DNA of 64,000 nt from UBA1140 sp964573285 (GTDB taxonomy: Bacteria; Campylobacterota; Campylobacteria; Campylobacterales; Sulfurovaceae). Location of the stretch: contig CAZNJD010000084.1 in assembly GCA_964573285.1 (NCBI GenBank), positions 11,778 through 75,777 on the forward strand, written 5' to 3'. The notes beneath the pieces are model-generated. The model ran no database searches, was not told the DNA's origin, and saw only the letters and a program-made list of their open reading frames with translations. How positions within the stretch are numbered: position 1 is the first letter of the stretch; every line of letters starts with the position of its first letter. A program made the position numbers and the translations under genes. Of the stretch, positions 35,407-44,993 are shown piece by piece.

Positions 35407-37252
35407 GTATTTTCTCTTTGAGTGATGGTATAAGTTTAGCTGAAACTGATAGTGTATCATATCCCATATCTAGTAATTTTGTTGTTACCTCTTCCATTCC
35501 AGCTAACTCTCCACATATACTTATAGGTTTGGTTATATTCTCTTTTATTATTCTCAAAGCACTCATAAGCATAGGTGAACTAACATTTACATGTAGGGTA
35601 GGGTGGGTTCTCTCTATTGCAAAGAGATATTGAGTAAGATCATTTGTACCTATAGAATAGAAGTCAACTACTTTATTAAACTCTTTGAGTGCAAATATTA
35701 CACATGGAACTTCTAGCATAATACCAAATTTTATATTACTAATATCAACATTATTTTCTTGGGCTACCTTTTGGGCTATGGTTTTGGCCTGATTAAACTC
35801 TGCAACACTACTTACCATTGGAAACATAACTTTGAGTGGCTTTTGATTGTGAGCCAGAAATATACCTAATAATTGCTCTTTAAATAGTGTTTGTTCTTGT
35901 AGAGAAAAACGGATACCTCGGACACCCAAAAATGGATTTGGTTCTTTGGGAATTGCAGCATAAGGTAGAGCTTTGTCTCCTCCTACATCTAGTGTTCTAA
36001 TAGTTATATTATTAAATATAGTCATTATTTCAGCATAAGTTAATATTTGCTCTTCTAGTGTAGGTTTTTTATCTTGAAATAGAAACTCTGTTCGTAATAG
36101 TCCTATACCATCTGCTCCTTTCTCTTTCGCCTCTTGGGCTGATATAACATCTGTTGCATTTGCCAATATATTTATATTTTTGCCATCTTTGGTAATTGCT
36201 GGTTCAAATCTCTTTTGATAACCTATCTCTTGAAAAGCTTTAAATGCTATTTGTCTATTATATGCCTTTTCCAAATCATTTGAAGTTGGAGTTATAACTA
36301 GATTACCACTATTAGCATCAAGTATAGCTTCTGAACTTGGAGTGATAATATCATCTATAATCATAGAAGCTATTCCAAAAGAGCGAAGAAGTATTGATGA
36401 GTGTGAGGTTGGTGTACTTTTTTTGAGTACTACTCCTGTTACTTTGGTATCTGCTAGTCTCATAATTTCACTTGGTAATAAATCTTCTGCTACTAATATA
36501 TATGGAATATCTGGTAGTTCTAAGATAGTATCTATCCCTAGATGTGATAATACTCTCTGTTCTACATCTTTATAATCAGATATTCTTGATTCAAATCGTG
36601 TATTTTCTAATTTTTTTATCTCATCTTTAATAATATTTCTAAAGATTTTGATATTGGTACAGTCATATCTAAATATATCACTAGAGAGTAGCTCTTGTTG
36701 TGCTAAAAATATTTGAGCTTCATCTGTTGTTTTATTTTTTATATATAGTTCATATAACTCTTTTTTTGCAATTTTGAGTGCATCTCTAAAAGATAATCCA
36801 TTTTTATTATCTTCTCTCTCATAGGTTTCATACTCTATTAGTGGAGCTATGGCTACACCTCTTCCTATGGTTTTACCTTTAAGAGTTATTGATTCATAAC
36901 TCTCTTCTTCCTGTTCTACCTCTTTTATCTCTTTATCATTTATCATGAGTTGTAGGAAATATGACTCTAGGTACTCTGTGGCCTTTTTAGCATCTTTACC
37001 TATAGAACGCAAGATAAAACTATCACCTTTCTCTAAAGCAAGAGATAATATTTGAGATGCTTGCGTTGCTGATACTTCTTGATTTTTGGCAACTATAGTA
37101 ATAATAGTTGAGTCAAACTGCTTTACCTCATTAGTAAATTGTCCAATAGGTCTTAGATGAAAACCATTAGATGAGGTGATAGTTAGGGTCGTCTCTATTG
37201 TTGGTCGTTTTGGTTTTAATAGTTTTTTTATAAAATTCATTGGCATTTTCAT
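35396..37252 (-). CDS. PTS HPr-enzyme I fusion protein
   Basis: 618 residues. Residues about 18-105 are an HPr domain with the phospho-site His32 in NGFHLRPIGQF. The rest is enzyme I: linker KGKTIGRGVA (about 125), phospho-His284 in TPTSHSSILLRSFGI, PEP barrel with DGIGLLRTEFLF, NPFLGVRGIRFSL, MLEVPCVIFAL, SIGTNDLTQYLFAI and ICGELAG with the catalytic Cys. All key residues are present, so phosphate should pass from PEP to EI to HPr. No EII gene is in the window; the partner may be a regulatory or sugar EIIA elsewhere. Close ATGs at 37246 and 37240 are possible starts. Confidence 0.93.
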   Translation of the reverse strand: MKMPMNFIKKLLKPKRPTIETTLTITSSNGFHLRPIGQFTNEVKQFDSTIITIVAKNQEVSATQASQILSLALEKGDSFILRSIGKDAKKATEYLESYFLQLMINDKEIKEVEQEEESYESITLKGKTIGRGVAIAPLIEYETYEREDNKNGLSFRDALKIAKKELYELYIKNKTTDEAQIFLAQQELLSSDIFRYDCTNIKIFRNIIKDEIKKLENTRFESRISDYKDVEQRVLSHLGIDTILELPDIPYILVAEDLLPSEIMRLADTKVTGVVLKKSTPTSHSSILLRSFGIASMIIDDIITPSSEAILDANSGNLVITPTSNDLEKAYNRQIAFKAFQEIGYQKRFEPAITKDGKNINILANATDVISAQEAKEKGADGIGLLRTEFLFQDKKPTLEEQILTYAEIMTIFNNITIRTLDVGGDKALPYAAIPKEPNPFLGVRGIRFSLQEQTLFKEQLLGIFLAHNQKPLKVMFPMVSSVAEFNQAKTIAQKVAQENNVDISNIKFGIMLEVPCVIFALKEFNKVVDFYSIGTNDLTQYLFAIERTHPTLHVNVSSPMLMSALRIIKENITKPISICGELAGMEEVTTKLLDMGYDTLSVSAKLIPSLKEKIRDS

Positions 37253-37367
37253 TTTTTATGAGATTATATACTCTTTTTATTGAGTTTTCTATAAAAATTT
37301 AATATTATTAAGGTTATATTAGTTTTTAGTCTATTTTTGTTTCAACCCCTTAAAACCAAAGAAAAGG

Positions 37368-37373
37368 TATAAT
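37368..37373 (+). promoter_or_regulatory. Promoter -10 (GGTATAAT) for gatB
   Basis: TATAAT preceded by GG and followed by ACGCGAAA, 63 bases before the gatB ATG, in the divergent gap between the PTS gene and gatB. Confidence 0.5.
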
Positions 37374-37435
37374 ACGCGAAATTTTTTGAATGTATATATA
37401 AAAGAGATTTATTTTCTTATAAAAAGGTTTATCTA

Positions 37436-38863
37436 ATGTTTGAAACAGTTATTGGGCTTGAGGTTCATGTCCAACTTAATACCAAAACAAAACTTTTCTG
37501 TTCTTGCCCTACAAGTTTTGCAGAGCATCAAAATAGTAATACTTGTCCTACTTGTTTAGCACTACCTGGTGCTTTGCCTGTTGTAAATAAAGAGGCAGCA
37601 GTAAAAGCTATGAGATTGGGATATGCTATAAATGCTATCGTAAATCATAGTTCTAATTTTGATAGAAAAAGCTACTTTTATCCTGATAGTCCATCAGCTT
37701 ATCAGATTACACAGCTACATAAGGCTATTGTGCAAAAGGGTGAGTTATTTATCGACCTAAAAGATGGAACAAAAAAGAGAATAGGTATGACCCAAGCTCA
37801 TTTAGAAGCAGATGCAGGTAAAAATATACATGAGGGTAACCACTCTAAAGTCGATTTAAATCGTTCGGGAACACCTCTGCTAGAGATAGTAAGTGAACCT
37901 GATATGAGAAGTGCTGATGAGGCTGTTGCTTATCTAAAAAAACTTCACTCAACTGTAAGATATTTGGATATATCTGATGCAAATATGCAAGAGGGTAGTT
38001 TTAGATGTGATGTGAATGTATCTATCAGACCCAAAGGTCAAAAGGAGTTTGGTACTAGAGTAGAGATAAAAAATATCAACTCATTTCGATTTGTAGCTTC
38101 TGCAATTTCTTATGAAGTACAAAGACAGAGTGAAGCATATGAAGATGGAGTATATGACCAAGAGGTTTGCCAAGAGACTAGACTTTGGGATGTAGATAAG
38201 GGTATAACCAAATCTATGAGAGGTAAAGAAGAGGCAGCAGATTATAGATATTTCCCAGACCCAGATTTGCGTCCACTTATAGTAACCAAGGAGATGATAG
38301 AAGAGGCAAAAAAAATGCCAGAACTCCCAGATGCTAAAGTCAAAAGATATGTAGAAGAACTTGGAGTGAAGAAAATAGATGCATTAGTATTGTGTCAAAC
38401 CAAAGAGTCAGCATATTTTTTTGAAGAGATGTTAAAGAGTGGAGCAAGTGCCAAAGCTTCAGTGAACTGGTTGAATACAGAGCTATTAGGACGCTTAAAC
38501 AAGGTAGGATATAATATTACTAACTCACCTGTATCAGCATCCAAATTAGGAGAACTTGTTTCCAAGATAGATAATGGAACTATTAATGGAAAAGGTGCAA
38601 AAGATATTTTAGATGTGCTTATGGAAGAGGATAAAGATATAGATAAACTTATTGACTCTATGGGATTAGCACAAGTTAATGATGATAGTGCTATATTGGA
38701 GATAATTGATACTATATTAGCCAATAATCCAGATAAAGTAGAGCAATATAAATCAGGCAAAGATAAACTATTTGGTTTTTTTGTAGGTCAGAGTATGAAA
38801 GCATCAAAAGGCTCAGCTAATCCTCAAAAAGTAAATGAGTTACTCAAAGAGAGATTGCGTTGA
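37436..38863 (+). CDS. gatB: Aspartyl/glutamyl-tRNA amidotransferase subunit B
   Basis: 475 residues, usual length. N-terminal GLEVHVQLNTKTKLFC, zinc-site cysteines CSC and CPTC, SYFYPDSPSAYQITQ, HLEADAGK, RCDVNVSIRP, EIKNINSFRFV, RYFPDPDLRPL, then the C-terminal helical YqeY-like domain (GQSMKASKGSANPQKVNELL split). GatB binds misacylated Glu-tRNA(Gln) or Asp-tRNA(Asn) and carries the kinase reaction in the GatCAB amidotransferase. Other subunits are elsewhere. Confidence 0.97.
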   Translation: MFETVIGLEVHVQLNTKTKLFCSCPTSFAEHQNSNTCPTCLALPGALPVVNKEAAVKAMRLGYAINAIVNHSSNFDRKSYFYPDSPSAYQITQLHKAIVQKGELFIDLKDGTKKRIGMTQAHLEADAGKNIHEGNHSKVDLNRSGTPLLEIVSEPDMRSADEAVAYLKKLHSTVRYLDISDANMQEGSFRCDVNVSIRPKGQKEFGTRVEIKNINSFRFVASAISYEVQRQSEAYEDGVYDQEVCQETRLWDVDKGITKSMRGKEEAADYRYFPDPDLRPLIVTKEMIEEAKKMPELPDAKVKRYVEELGVKKIDALVLCQTKESAYFFEEMLKSGASAKASVNWLNTELLGRLNKVGYNITNSPVSASKLGELVSKIDNGTINGKGAKDILDVLMEEDKDIDKLIDSMGLAQVNDDSAILEIIDTILANNPDKVEQYKSGKDKLFGFFVGQSMKASKGSANPQKVNELLKERLR

Positions 38864-38885
38864 TAGTAAAAATAAATTTTATATT

Positions 38886-38904
38886 GTAGAGAGTTTATCT
38901 CTAC
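38886..38904. terminator. Terminator hairpin between convergent genes
   Basis: GTAGAGA (38886-38892), loop GTTTA, TCTCTAC (38898-38904), a perfect 7-bp stem between gatB and the minus-strand membrane gene ending at 38912. Confidence 0.55.
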
Positions 38905-38911
38905 TGTATAA

Positions 38912-39943
38912 TTATGCATATATCTTAGAGATATAATATTCATAAATAGTTCTAGCTTCATTAAGTGCATTTATAGACTTTTCGTTAATTTTCCCCTCTT
39001 TGGTAATAGGTATTGTCATTAACTCTTCTGCTTTTTCCATTAATCTTTCACTCTCTTGCATCTCTTGTAGTGATGATTGATGGTATTGACTGTTATCCTC
39101 TAATATACCCTCTACATGTATTATTCTTTGTAGTTTCGCATTTTGTTCATCCAAAAGAACTTTATAATCTTCTAAGAGAGGAACTACCTTTTTAATATGT
39201 TCATCTATCTTTTCCATCTCTGTTTTTGACTCTTTTTGTTTATTTACATATATATGTGATTTTTCAAATGTATCATTAGCAACTTTGAGGTTTTTATTCT
39301 CTTTAATAGATACATAAAGCTTATAAACCATAAAACCAATAATAAGTGCAGTTAATCCAACTGTTATCATTCCAAATAGAGGATTACCCTCTCCTCCTGT
39401 CATACCTCCACCAATCCAACTCATTATCTTATTTATAGATGCATCATCAGGAATAACGGGTGGTTGAATTGTTACACCTACTTTGGTACTAGCAACAAAT
39501 ATCCATCCTACTGCTGTAGCTAACATTGCCAAAATAGCAAGAATAAAAGCAGTAATTCCACCACCTGATATATTACGAACTTTTATATTACTATTTGTAT
39601 TTCCAAGAGATATCTCAAATGGGTCATCAGACTCTGGTTTTATATATACAAATGATGCTTTTTCTAATAATATTTGACTTTGTGTAATGGTACTACTAAG
39701 CAGAGTGTTTTTAATCTCTTCAAATTGCCTTACATCTTTTTCAATACTCTCTTTGGTAGCTTCTATTTCACTATCTGCTTGTGATATAAGTTCTATAGAG
39801 TTTTTTATCAACTCTTTGGCCTGTTCATTCTTTTTAATAGGTTTGAGTATCTTATTCTCTATCACTATATCATTATTCAACTCTTGCTCCATATTATGAG
39901 TGTTATTTCCATCTAAATCAGATACCTGATTATTGTTTTCCAT
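38912..39943 (-). CDS. Two-helix membrane protein with coiled coils, unknown
   Basis: 343 residues. N-terminal 45 residues are acidic and Asn-rich, then a coiled-coil helix (about 38-90), a short beta region (SFVYIKPESDDPFEISLG), membrane helix one (about 128-152), a loop, membrane helix two (about 190-212) and a long C-terminal coiled coil (about 218-330). No catalytic motif seen. No signal peptide. Flanked by gatB and rseP, which do not explain it. It may form a membrane-bound scaffold. Confidence 0.6.
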   Translation of the reverse strand: MENNNQVSDLDGNNTHNMEQELNNDIVIENKILKPIKKNEQAKELIKNSIELISQADSEIEATKESIEKDVRQFEEIKNTLLSSTITQSQILLEKASFVYIKPESDDPFEISLGNTNSNIKVRNISGGGITAFILAILAMLATAVGWIFVASTKVGVTIQPPVIPDDASINKIMSWIGGGMTGGEGNPLFGMITVGLTALIIGFMVYKLYVSIKENKNLKVANDTFEKSHIYVNKQKESKTEMEKIDEHIKKVVPLLEDYKVLLDEQNAKLQRIIHVEGILEDNSQYHQSSLQEMQESERLMEKAEELMTIPITKEGKINEKSINALNEARTIYEYYISKIYA

Positions 39944-40025
39944 TTTTCATCCTTACTTTTTCTTTATTCTAACATATCTATATATAATTTTGATTAATTA
40001 GAAGCAGATTTAACAAATAGCTTGG

Positions 40026-40031
40026 TATAAT
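40026..40031 (+). promoter_or_regulatory. Promoter -10 (GGTATAAT) for rseP
   Basis: TATAAT preceded by TTGG, 26 bases before the rseP ATG, with a short A-rich leader containing TTTAGGA as ribosome site. Confidence 0.5.
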
Positions 40032-40056
40032 ACTTAAAAAAAAATTTAGGATATAT

Positions 40057-41142
40057 ATGGGTATATTTATTGCATTTTTGATATTATCATTTTTAATATT
40101 TTTTCATGAACTAGGTCACTTTACAGTGGCTAGACTTTTTGGTGTTCAGGTTGATGTATTTAGTATAGGATTTGGAAAAAAGGTTTATAGTAAACAGATA
40201 GGCAAAACTGAGTGGAGTTTATCTCTTATTCCATTAGGTGGATATGTTAAGATGAAAGGTCAAGATGATAGTGACCCAACTGCTGTAAATTATGATAGTG
40301 ATAGCTATGGTAGCAAAACACCTTTGCAAAAGATAGGAATACTCTTAGCAGGACCTTTTGCAAATTTTTTAATGGCTTTTCTACTCTATTTTGGTGCATC
40401 ACAGATAGGTACACCTCTCTCACCACTATTTAACTATAGTCACTATATAGCTCCTATTGTTGGAGGTTTTTCTGATGACTCTCCTGCTAAATTAGCTGGA
40501 TTAAAAGAGGGTGACAAGATACTCAAAATTAATAATACCCCAATAAAAACTTGGGAAGAGATAGGTAAAAATATCCAAAAACAAGGAGATAGTTTACACT
40601 TTACTGTATTAAGAGAGAATGGTGTTTTAGTAGATTTTGACCTTAAACCAATTATAAAAGAGCAAAAAAATAGATTTGGAGAGTTGGTTAAGCGAAAACT
40701 TATAGGAATAGCCCCTAAAGTTTCTAATGAAAAGTTATATTTTTCTCCTTTAGATGGATTATCATTTGCTTGGAATGAAACAGTTCATGCTTCTACAATG
40801 ATTTTTCAAAGTGTTCAAAAATTAATTACAGGGGCAGTTCCTGCCAATCAGTTGGGTGGTGTTATATCTATTGTAGATATAACAGCAAAAGCTAGTCACT
40901 CAGGTATTTTGGCATTGCTATTTTTTACTGCACTTATCTCTGTAAACTTAGGAGTTTTGAACCTATTGCCAATACCTGCACTTGATGGTGGACATATTAC
41001 ATTTAATATATATGAGATGATACGAGGCAAAGCCCCAAGTGAAGAGATAATGTACCGTTTAACCTTGCTAGGATGGGGGATTTTGCTCTCTCTTATGCTA
41101 TTGGGATTATACAATGATATATATAGAATGATATTAGGATGA
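40057..41142 (+). CDS. rseP: Site-2 protease RseP
   Basis: 361 residues. First helix with FFHELGHF (His17-Glu18, His21, zinc site), GGYVKMKGQDD at about 59, a PDZ domain (about 135-200, SPAKLAGLKEGDKILKIN), and the third conserved motif LNLLPIPALDGGH near 305. Intramembrane zinc protease that cleaves anti-sigma factors or remnant signal peptides. It starts a three-gene run with yggS and the FIST kinase (7 and 2 bases between). Confidence 0.95.
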   Translation: MGIFIAFLILSFLIFFHELGHFTVARLFGVQVDVFSIGFGKKVYSKQIGKTEWSLSLIPLGGYVKMKGQDDSDPTAVNYDSDSYGSKTPLQKIGILLAGPFANFLMAFLLYFGASQIGTPLSPLFNYSHYIAPIVGGFSDDSPAKLAGLKEGDKILKINNTPIKTWEEIGKNIQKQGDSLHFTVLRENGVLVDFDLKPIIKEQKNRFGELVKRKLIGIAPKVSNEKLYFSPLDGLSFAWNETVHASTMIFQSVQKLITGAVPANQLGGVISIVDITAKASHSGILALLFFTALISVNLGVLNLLPIPALDGGHITFNIYEMIRGKAPSEEIMYRLTLLGWGILLSLMLLGLYNDIYRMILG

Positions 41143-41149
41143 TAATAAG

Positions 41150-41839
41150 ATGATAAAAACAAAAGAGATATTACGAAAAAATTTAGATGAAGTTATTTGG
41201 AATATAGAACAAGCTAGAGTTCAGGTTAGCCAACATCATATAGTTAAATTGGTAGCAGTGGGTAAATATAGTGATGAACAGAGTATTCAGACACTTTATG
41301 AATTAGGTCAAAGAGCTTTTGGTGAAAATCAAGTTCAACAGTTAGCAATTCGTATGCAAAATTTAGATGATTTCCCAATAGAGTGGCATATGTTAGGACA
41401 TCTACAGAGTAACAAAATAAATAAACTCATAGAGCTAAAACCAACTCTATTACAATCACTTAATTCTATAAAGTTAGCTCAATCTTTAAACAATAGATTA
41501 GTTGAAAAAAATCAAACTATGAATGCACTATTACAGATAAACTCTGCTAATGAAGAGAGTAAATCAGGTGTTAATATAGATAATGCAGTAGATATTTATC
41601 TACAAATTAGACAAGAGTGTCCAAATATAAATCTAAAAGGTGTCATGAGTATAGGTGCACACACAGAAGATATAAAAAAGATACAAAAAAGTTTTGAATT
41701 AACATATAATATATATGAAAAATTAATAAAAAATGGTGCTTCAACCTGTTCTATGGGTATGAGTAATGATTATGAATTGGCGATTAAATGTGGTTCTAAC
41801 CTCGTTCGTATCGGTTCAAAAATATTTAGAAAGAGATAA
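41150..41839 (+). CDS. PLP homeostasis protein YggS/PLPBP
   Basis: 229 residues, alanine-racemase-like barrel. LVAVGKYSDEQSI carries the PLP lysine (Lys38), AFGENQVQQ, IEWHMLGHLQSNKINKL and STCSMGMSNDYELAIKCG are the family signatures. The protein buffers pyridoxal phosphate and shows no racemase activity. Translationally linked to rseP and the FIST kinase by short spacing. Confidence 0.93.
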   Translation: MIKTKEILRKNLDEVIWNIEQARVQVSQHHIVKLVAVGKYSDEQSIQTLYELGQRAFGENQVQQLAIRMQNLDDFPIEWHMLGHLQSNKINKLIELKPTLLQSLNSIKLAQSLNNRLVEKNQTMNALLQINSANEESKSGVNIDNAVDIYLQIRQECPNINLKGVMSIGAHTEDIKKIQKSFELTYNIYEKLIKNGASTCSMGMSNDYELAIKCGSNLVRIGSKIFRKR

Positions 41840-41841
41840 CA

Positions 41842-43962
41842 ATGAGACAACTTGTACACTATTATAAAGATTTTAATAAGTTTAGAGATTGGTGTGAAGA
41901 ACACAATATAAAAAATTCTGATAAACTACTAATTGAGATAAACTATCCAGATGATAATTATCTTAAACTAAAAGTTCTCTTGAAAGAGTTAAAGAGTAAT
42001 TTTCCTGATGCAACAATAATTGGAATGCAAAGTTTTGCTAGTTTCAAAAATCATCAAATCTCAGATTTGAATAGAGACCCTATTATCTCTATTATGGAGT
42101 TTAAAACAAGTAGTATATCATCTATGATTTTAGACTTTAGCAAAAATTATTTAGAAGAGGAGTTAGATAATTATAAAATTGATAAAAATTATATACAGAA
42201 ATTTTTACAATCTGACACACAAGCTATTGAGATTTTGTCTAGTTTTAATAGTTCTAAAACAGCATCATTGATTAATACTATAGGAGAAGATTTTGGTCAT
42301 CTTAAAATCTTTGGTGGAGGGGCTACTAGTAAAGCACACACTACACTCTCTACATTTGTTTTTCATAATGGTAAGATATATGACAAAGCTATAATATTAG
42401 TATTTTTACATGGAGAGAACTTATCAGTTGAACTATATCAAGCATTTGATTGGAAACCAATAAGTAAAAAGAAAAAAATTACCAAAGCAGATAACTCTAA
42501 TATATATATGATGGAAAATAATCCAGCATTAGATATATATAGAAAATATTTCCCAAATATTGAGACAGCCAAGTCGGTATTTTTACAAGTTCCATTATAT
42601 ATTACCAAAGGAAATATCTCTTATACTGTTCATATTTTGGATACAGATACTGAAAAGCAGAGTATATTAACATCTCAACCACTACAAAAGGGGGATATTG
42701 TTCAACTCTCTATTGGTAATTATAACACTATGATGAATAGAATTCAAGAGATTTATAATTTCTTGTCTCATACCCCTGCACAAGCTTTATGGATTGGAGC
42801 TTGTATCTCTTATGAGTATGGTTTTAGAATTCCTATCAAACATTATATATCAAATATCAAAACCAATAATCATATATTCGGATATACTACAAGTCAAGAG
42901 TATTTTAATGAGGAGAACCACCCTAATACTTTTCATAATCACACTTTTGTTATGGCTGCTATTAGTGAAGCCAATGATAAATATATAGATTTGGTAGAGT
43001 ACAAAGATGATAATATCTCCCCTTTTGAAATAGCTAATAAAAATTTATACTCTATTATGCACAAAACAGCCAATGAGCTTAACCGTTTGACTGAAAATTT
43101 AGAGATTAGAGTAGAGCAGAGAACCAAAGAGTTAAAAGATTTAAATGATGACTTACAAATTAGAATTGATGATGCTGTTAGGGAAGTGAAAAGACAAACA
43201 GCTATTATGAATCAGCAATCAAGATTAGCATCTATGGGGGAGATATTGGAAAATATTGCTCATCAATGGAGACAACCACTCAACTCTGTATCTTGGATAC
43301 TCAATGATATACGATTTAAATCAGAATTGGGCAAAAGAGATGAGATAGATATAGAGGAGGTTGCTTCCAAAATTAATAACTCTATACAGTTTTTATCTAA
43401 TACTGTAGATGATTTTAGAAAATTTGTTGATAAATCTGATATGGCTCAAACATTTAATCTTAAGACAACCATAGAGTCAACAATTAAAATTATTGAAGAT
43501 ACATTTAAACAATTGAATATACAAGTTGTATTAGATTGTGACAAAAATATTACCTATAAAGGGTATGAAAATGATATTAAACATACAGTTATGAACCTTA
43601 TTAATAATGCTAGGGATGCATTTGAAGAGAAAGGGATAAAAAATGGTAAAATCAGTATCCGTGTATATCATGAAAAAGATGAACTAATTATTACGGTTCA
43701 AGATAATGCAGGTGGTATCCCTAAACCTATCTTAAAAAATATTTTTGAGCCATATTTTACTACTAAACATAAAACAAAAGGTACAGGACTTGGACTTTAT
43801 ATGAGTAAAAATATGATAGATAGAGTACATGGAACTATAGAGGCATTTAGTATTTTAAATAAAAAGACTACATTTGTTGTAAGACTTCCAGATGAGGGAG
43901 CAGAACCATCCTCTTTAGTTGTAAGAACAGAATATGAAGAAGAAGATATAGAAGAAGAGTGA
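41842..43962 (+). CDS. FIST-domain sensor histidine kinase
   Basis: 706 residues, no membrane helices, so a cytosolic sensor. About 1-210 is FIST-N and 235-385 FIST-C, domains that bind small ligands such as amino acids. A coiled coil (about 410-455) leads to the dimerisation helix with phospho-His474 in NIAHQWRQPLNS, then the ATPase: NLINNARDAFEE (N box), DNAGGIP, FEPYFTTK, GTGLGLYMSKNMI. No response regulator is near, so it is an orphan kinase. C-terminal acidic tail. Confidence 0.92.
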   Translation: MRQLVHYYKDFNKFRDWCEEHNIKNSDKLLIEINYPDDNYLKLKVLLKELKSNFPDATIIGMQSFASFKNHQISDLNRDPIISIMEFKTSSISSMILDFSKNYLEEELDNYKIDKNYIQKFLQSDTQAIEILSSFNSSKTASLINTIGEDFGHLKIFGGGATSKAHTTLSTFVFHNGKIYDKAIILVFLHGENLSVELYQAFDWKPISKKKKITKADNSNIYMMENNPALDIYRKYFPNIETAKSVFLQVPLYITKGNISYTVHILDTDTEKQSILTSQPLQKGDIVQLSIGNYNTMMNRIQEIYNFLSHTPAQALWIGACISYEYGFRIPIKHYISNIKTNNHIFGYTTSQEYFNEENHPNTFHNHTFVMAAISEANDKYIDLVEYKDDNISPFEIANKNLYSIMHKTANELNRLTENLEIRVEQRTKELKDLNDDLQIRIDDAVREVKRQTAIMNQQSRLASMGEILENIAHQWRQPLNSVSWILNDIRFKSELGKRDEIDIEEVASKINNSIQFLSNTVDDFRKFVDKSDMAQTFNLKTTIESTIKIIEDTFKQLNIQVVLDCDKNITYKGYENDIKHTVMNLINNARDAFEEKGIKNGKISIRVYHEKDELIITVQDNAGGIPKPILKNIFEPYFTTKHKTKGTGLGLYMSKNMIDRVHGTIEAFSILNKKTTFVVRLPDEGAEPSSLVVRTEYEEEDIEEE

Positions 43963-43963
43963 T

Positions 43964-43987
43964 AGTGTGGGTTTTATAACCCATACT
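43964..43987. terminator. Bidirectional terminator
   Basis: A 10-bp stem with one G-T pair (43964-43973 with 43978-43987), loop TTAT, between the convergent FIST-kinase gene (stop at 43962) and argC (stop at 43986). The stem overlaps the argC stop by two bases. Confidence 0.6.
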
Positions 43988-44993
43988 ACGGTAGATATGA
44001 TATTGTAGGTATCCCCATTCCTTCATCAAATCCACACATTAAATTTGCTGCAACCATAGCTTGTGAACTTGCCCCACGCAATAGATTGTCAATAGCAGAA
44101 CTAACAAAAAGTGCATTATCATTTTTAGATGCAAATATATCACAAAAGTGAGTTCCTGCTGTACTCTTAATATCTACAGGTTTCTCTCTAATACGAATAA
44201 AGGAGTCATCTTTATAATGATTTTGCAGAATTTCAAGTGGCTCAATATCCTCTTTTAGAACAGCATAAATAGATACCAATTCACCTCTAGTTGCAGGGAT
44301 TAGATGAGGTACAAAATTAACACTCATTTTGACATTATGAATTTTTTCTATTTTTTGTGCTATCTCTGGAGCATGTCTATGTTTGAGAGGATTATAAGCG
44401 AAGATATTATCATTGATATTTACAAAATGTGTAGTCTCTGATAGCTTTTTACCTGCACCACTTACTCCTGATTTAGCATCTACAAATAGAGGTATAGAGG
44501 TATCAATATATGGAATAAAAGGTAATATTCCCAAAAGTGTAGCGGTAGGATAACATCCTGGACCTGCTACTAGTTTAGCCGTTTTTAACTCTTCTCTATA
44601 ATACTCAATCAGACCATAAACAGCATTACCCAAATTATCTTTATCTTCATGTTTACAGTAGTGCTTTTCATAAGTATCTAAATCTAAACGATAATCAGCC
44701 GATAGGTCAACTACCTTGACCCCTTGTTTTATCAAATCTCTAGCAAATCCCATTGATGCTTTGTGTGGAAGTGCTAAAAAAACTAGTTCACACTTTTCTA
44801 CTACAGATTTGACGGTAGCTTTCTCAACAGGATAGCTAATTACATCTACTAATGATGGGTGTATCTGCTCTATCACCGTATCCCCTGTGGTAGTTGCTAA
44901 ATATTTCAGTATAAATCTTGGGTGATTGATAAGCATTTTAATAAGTTCCAAACCAGTATATCCACTAGCTCCAACTATACCAACACTTATCAT
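43986..44993 (-). CDS. argC: N-acetyl-gamma-glutamyl-phosphate reductase
   Basis: 335 residues. Rossmann start GIVGASGYTGLEL, catalytic Cys147 in VAGPGCYPTA, and HRHAPEIAQKIEKI with the catalytic His, then FVPHLIPATRGELVS. It reduces N-acetylglutamyl phosphate to the semialdehyde in arginine synthesis, with NADPH. Its ATG shares a base with the greA stop (44993), so the two are cotranscribed although unrelated in function. Confidence 0.96.
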   Translation of the reverse strand: MISVGIVGASGYTGLELIKMLINHPRFILKYLATTTGDTVIEQIHPSLVDVISYPVEKATVKSVVEKCELVFLALPHKASMGFARDLIKQGVKVVDLSADYRLDLDTYEKHYCKHEDKDNLGNAVYGLIEYYREELKTAKLVAGPGCYPTATLLGILPFIPYIDTSIPLFVDAKSGVSGAGKKLSETTHFVNINDNIFAYNPLKHRHAPEIAQKIEKIHNVKMSVNFVPHLIPATRGELVSIYAVLKEDIEPLEILQNHYKDDSFIRIREKPVDIKSTAGTHFCDIFASKNDNALFVSSAIDNLLRGASSQAMVAANLMCGFDEGMGIPTISYLP

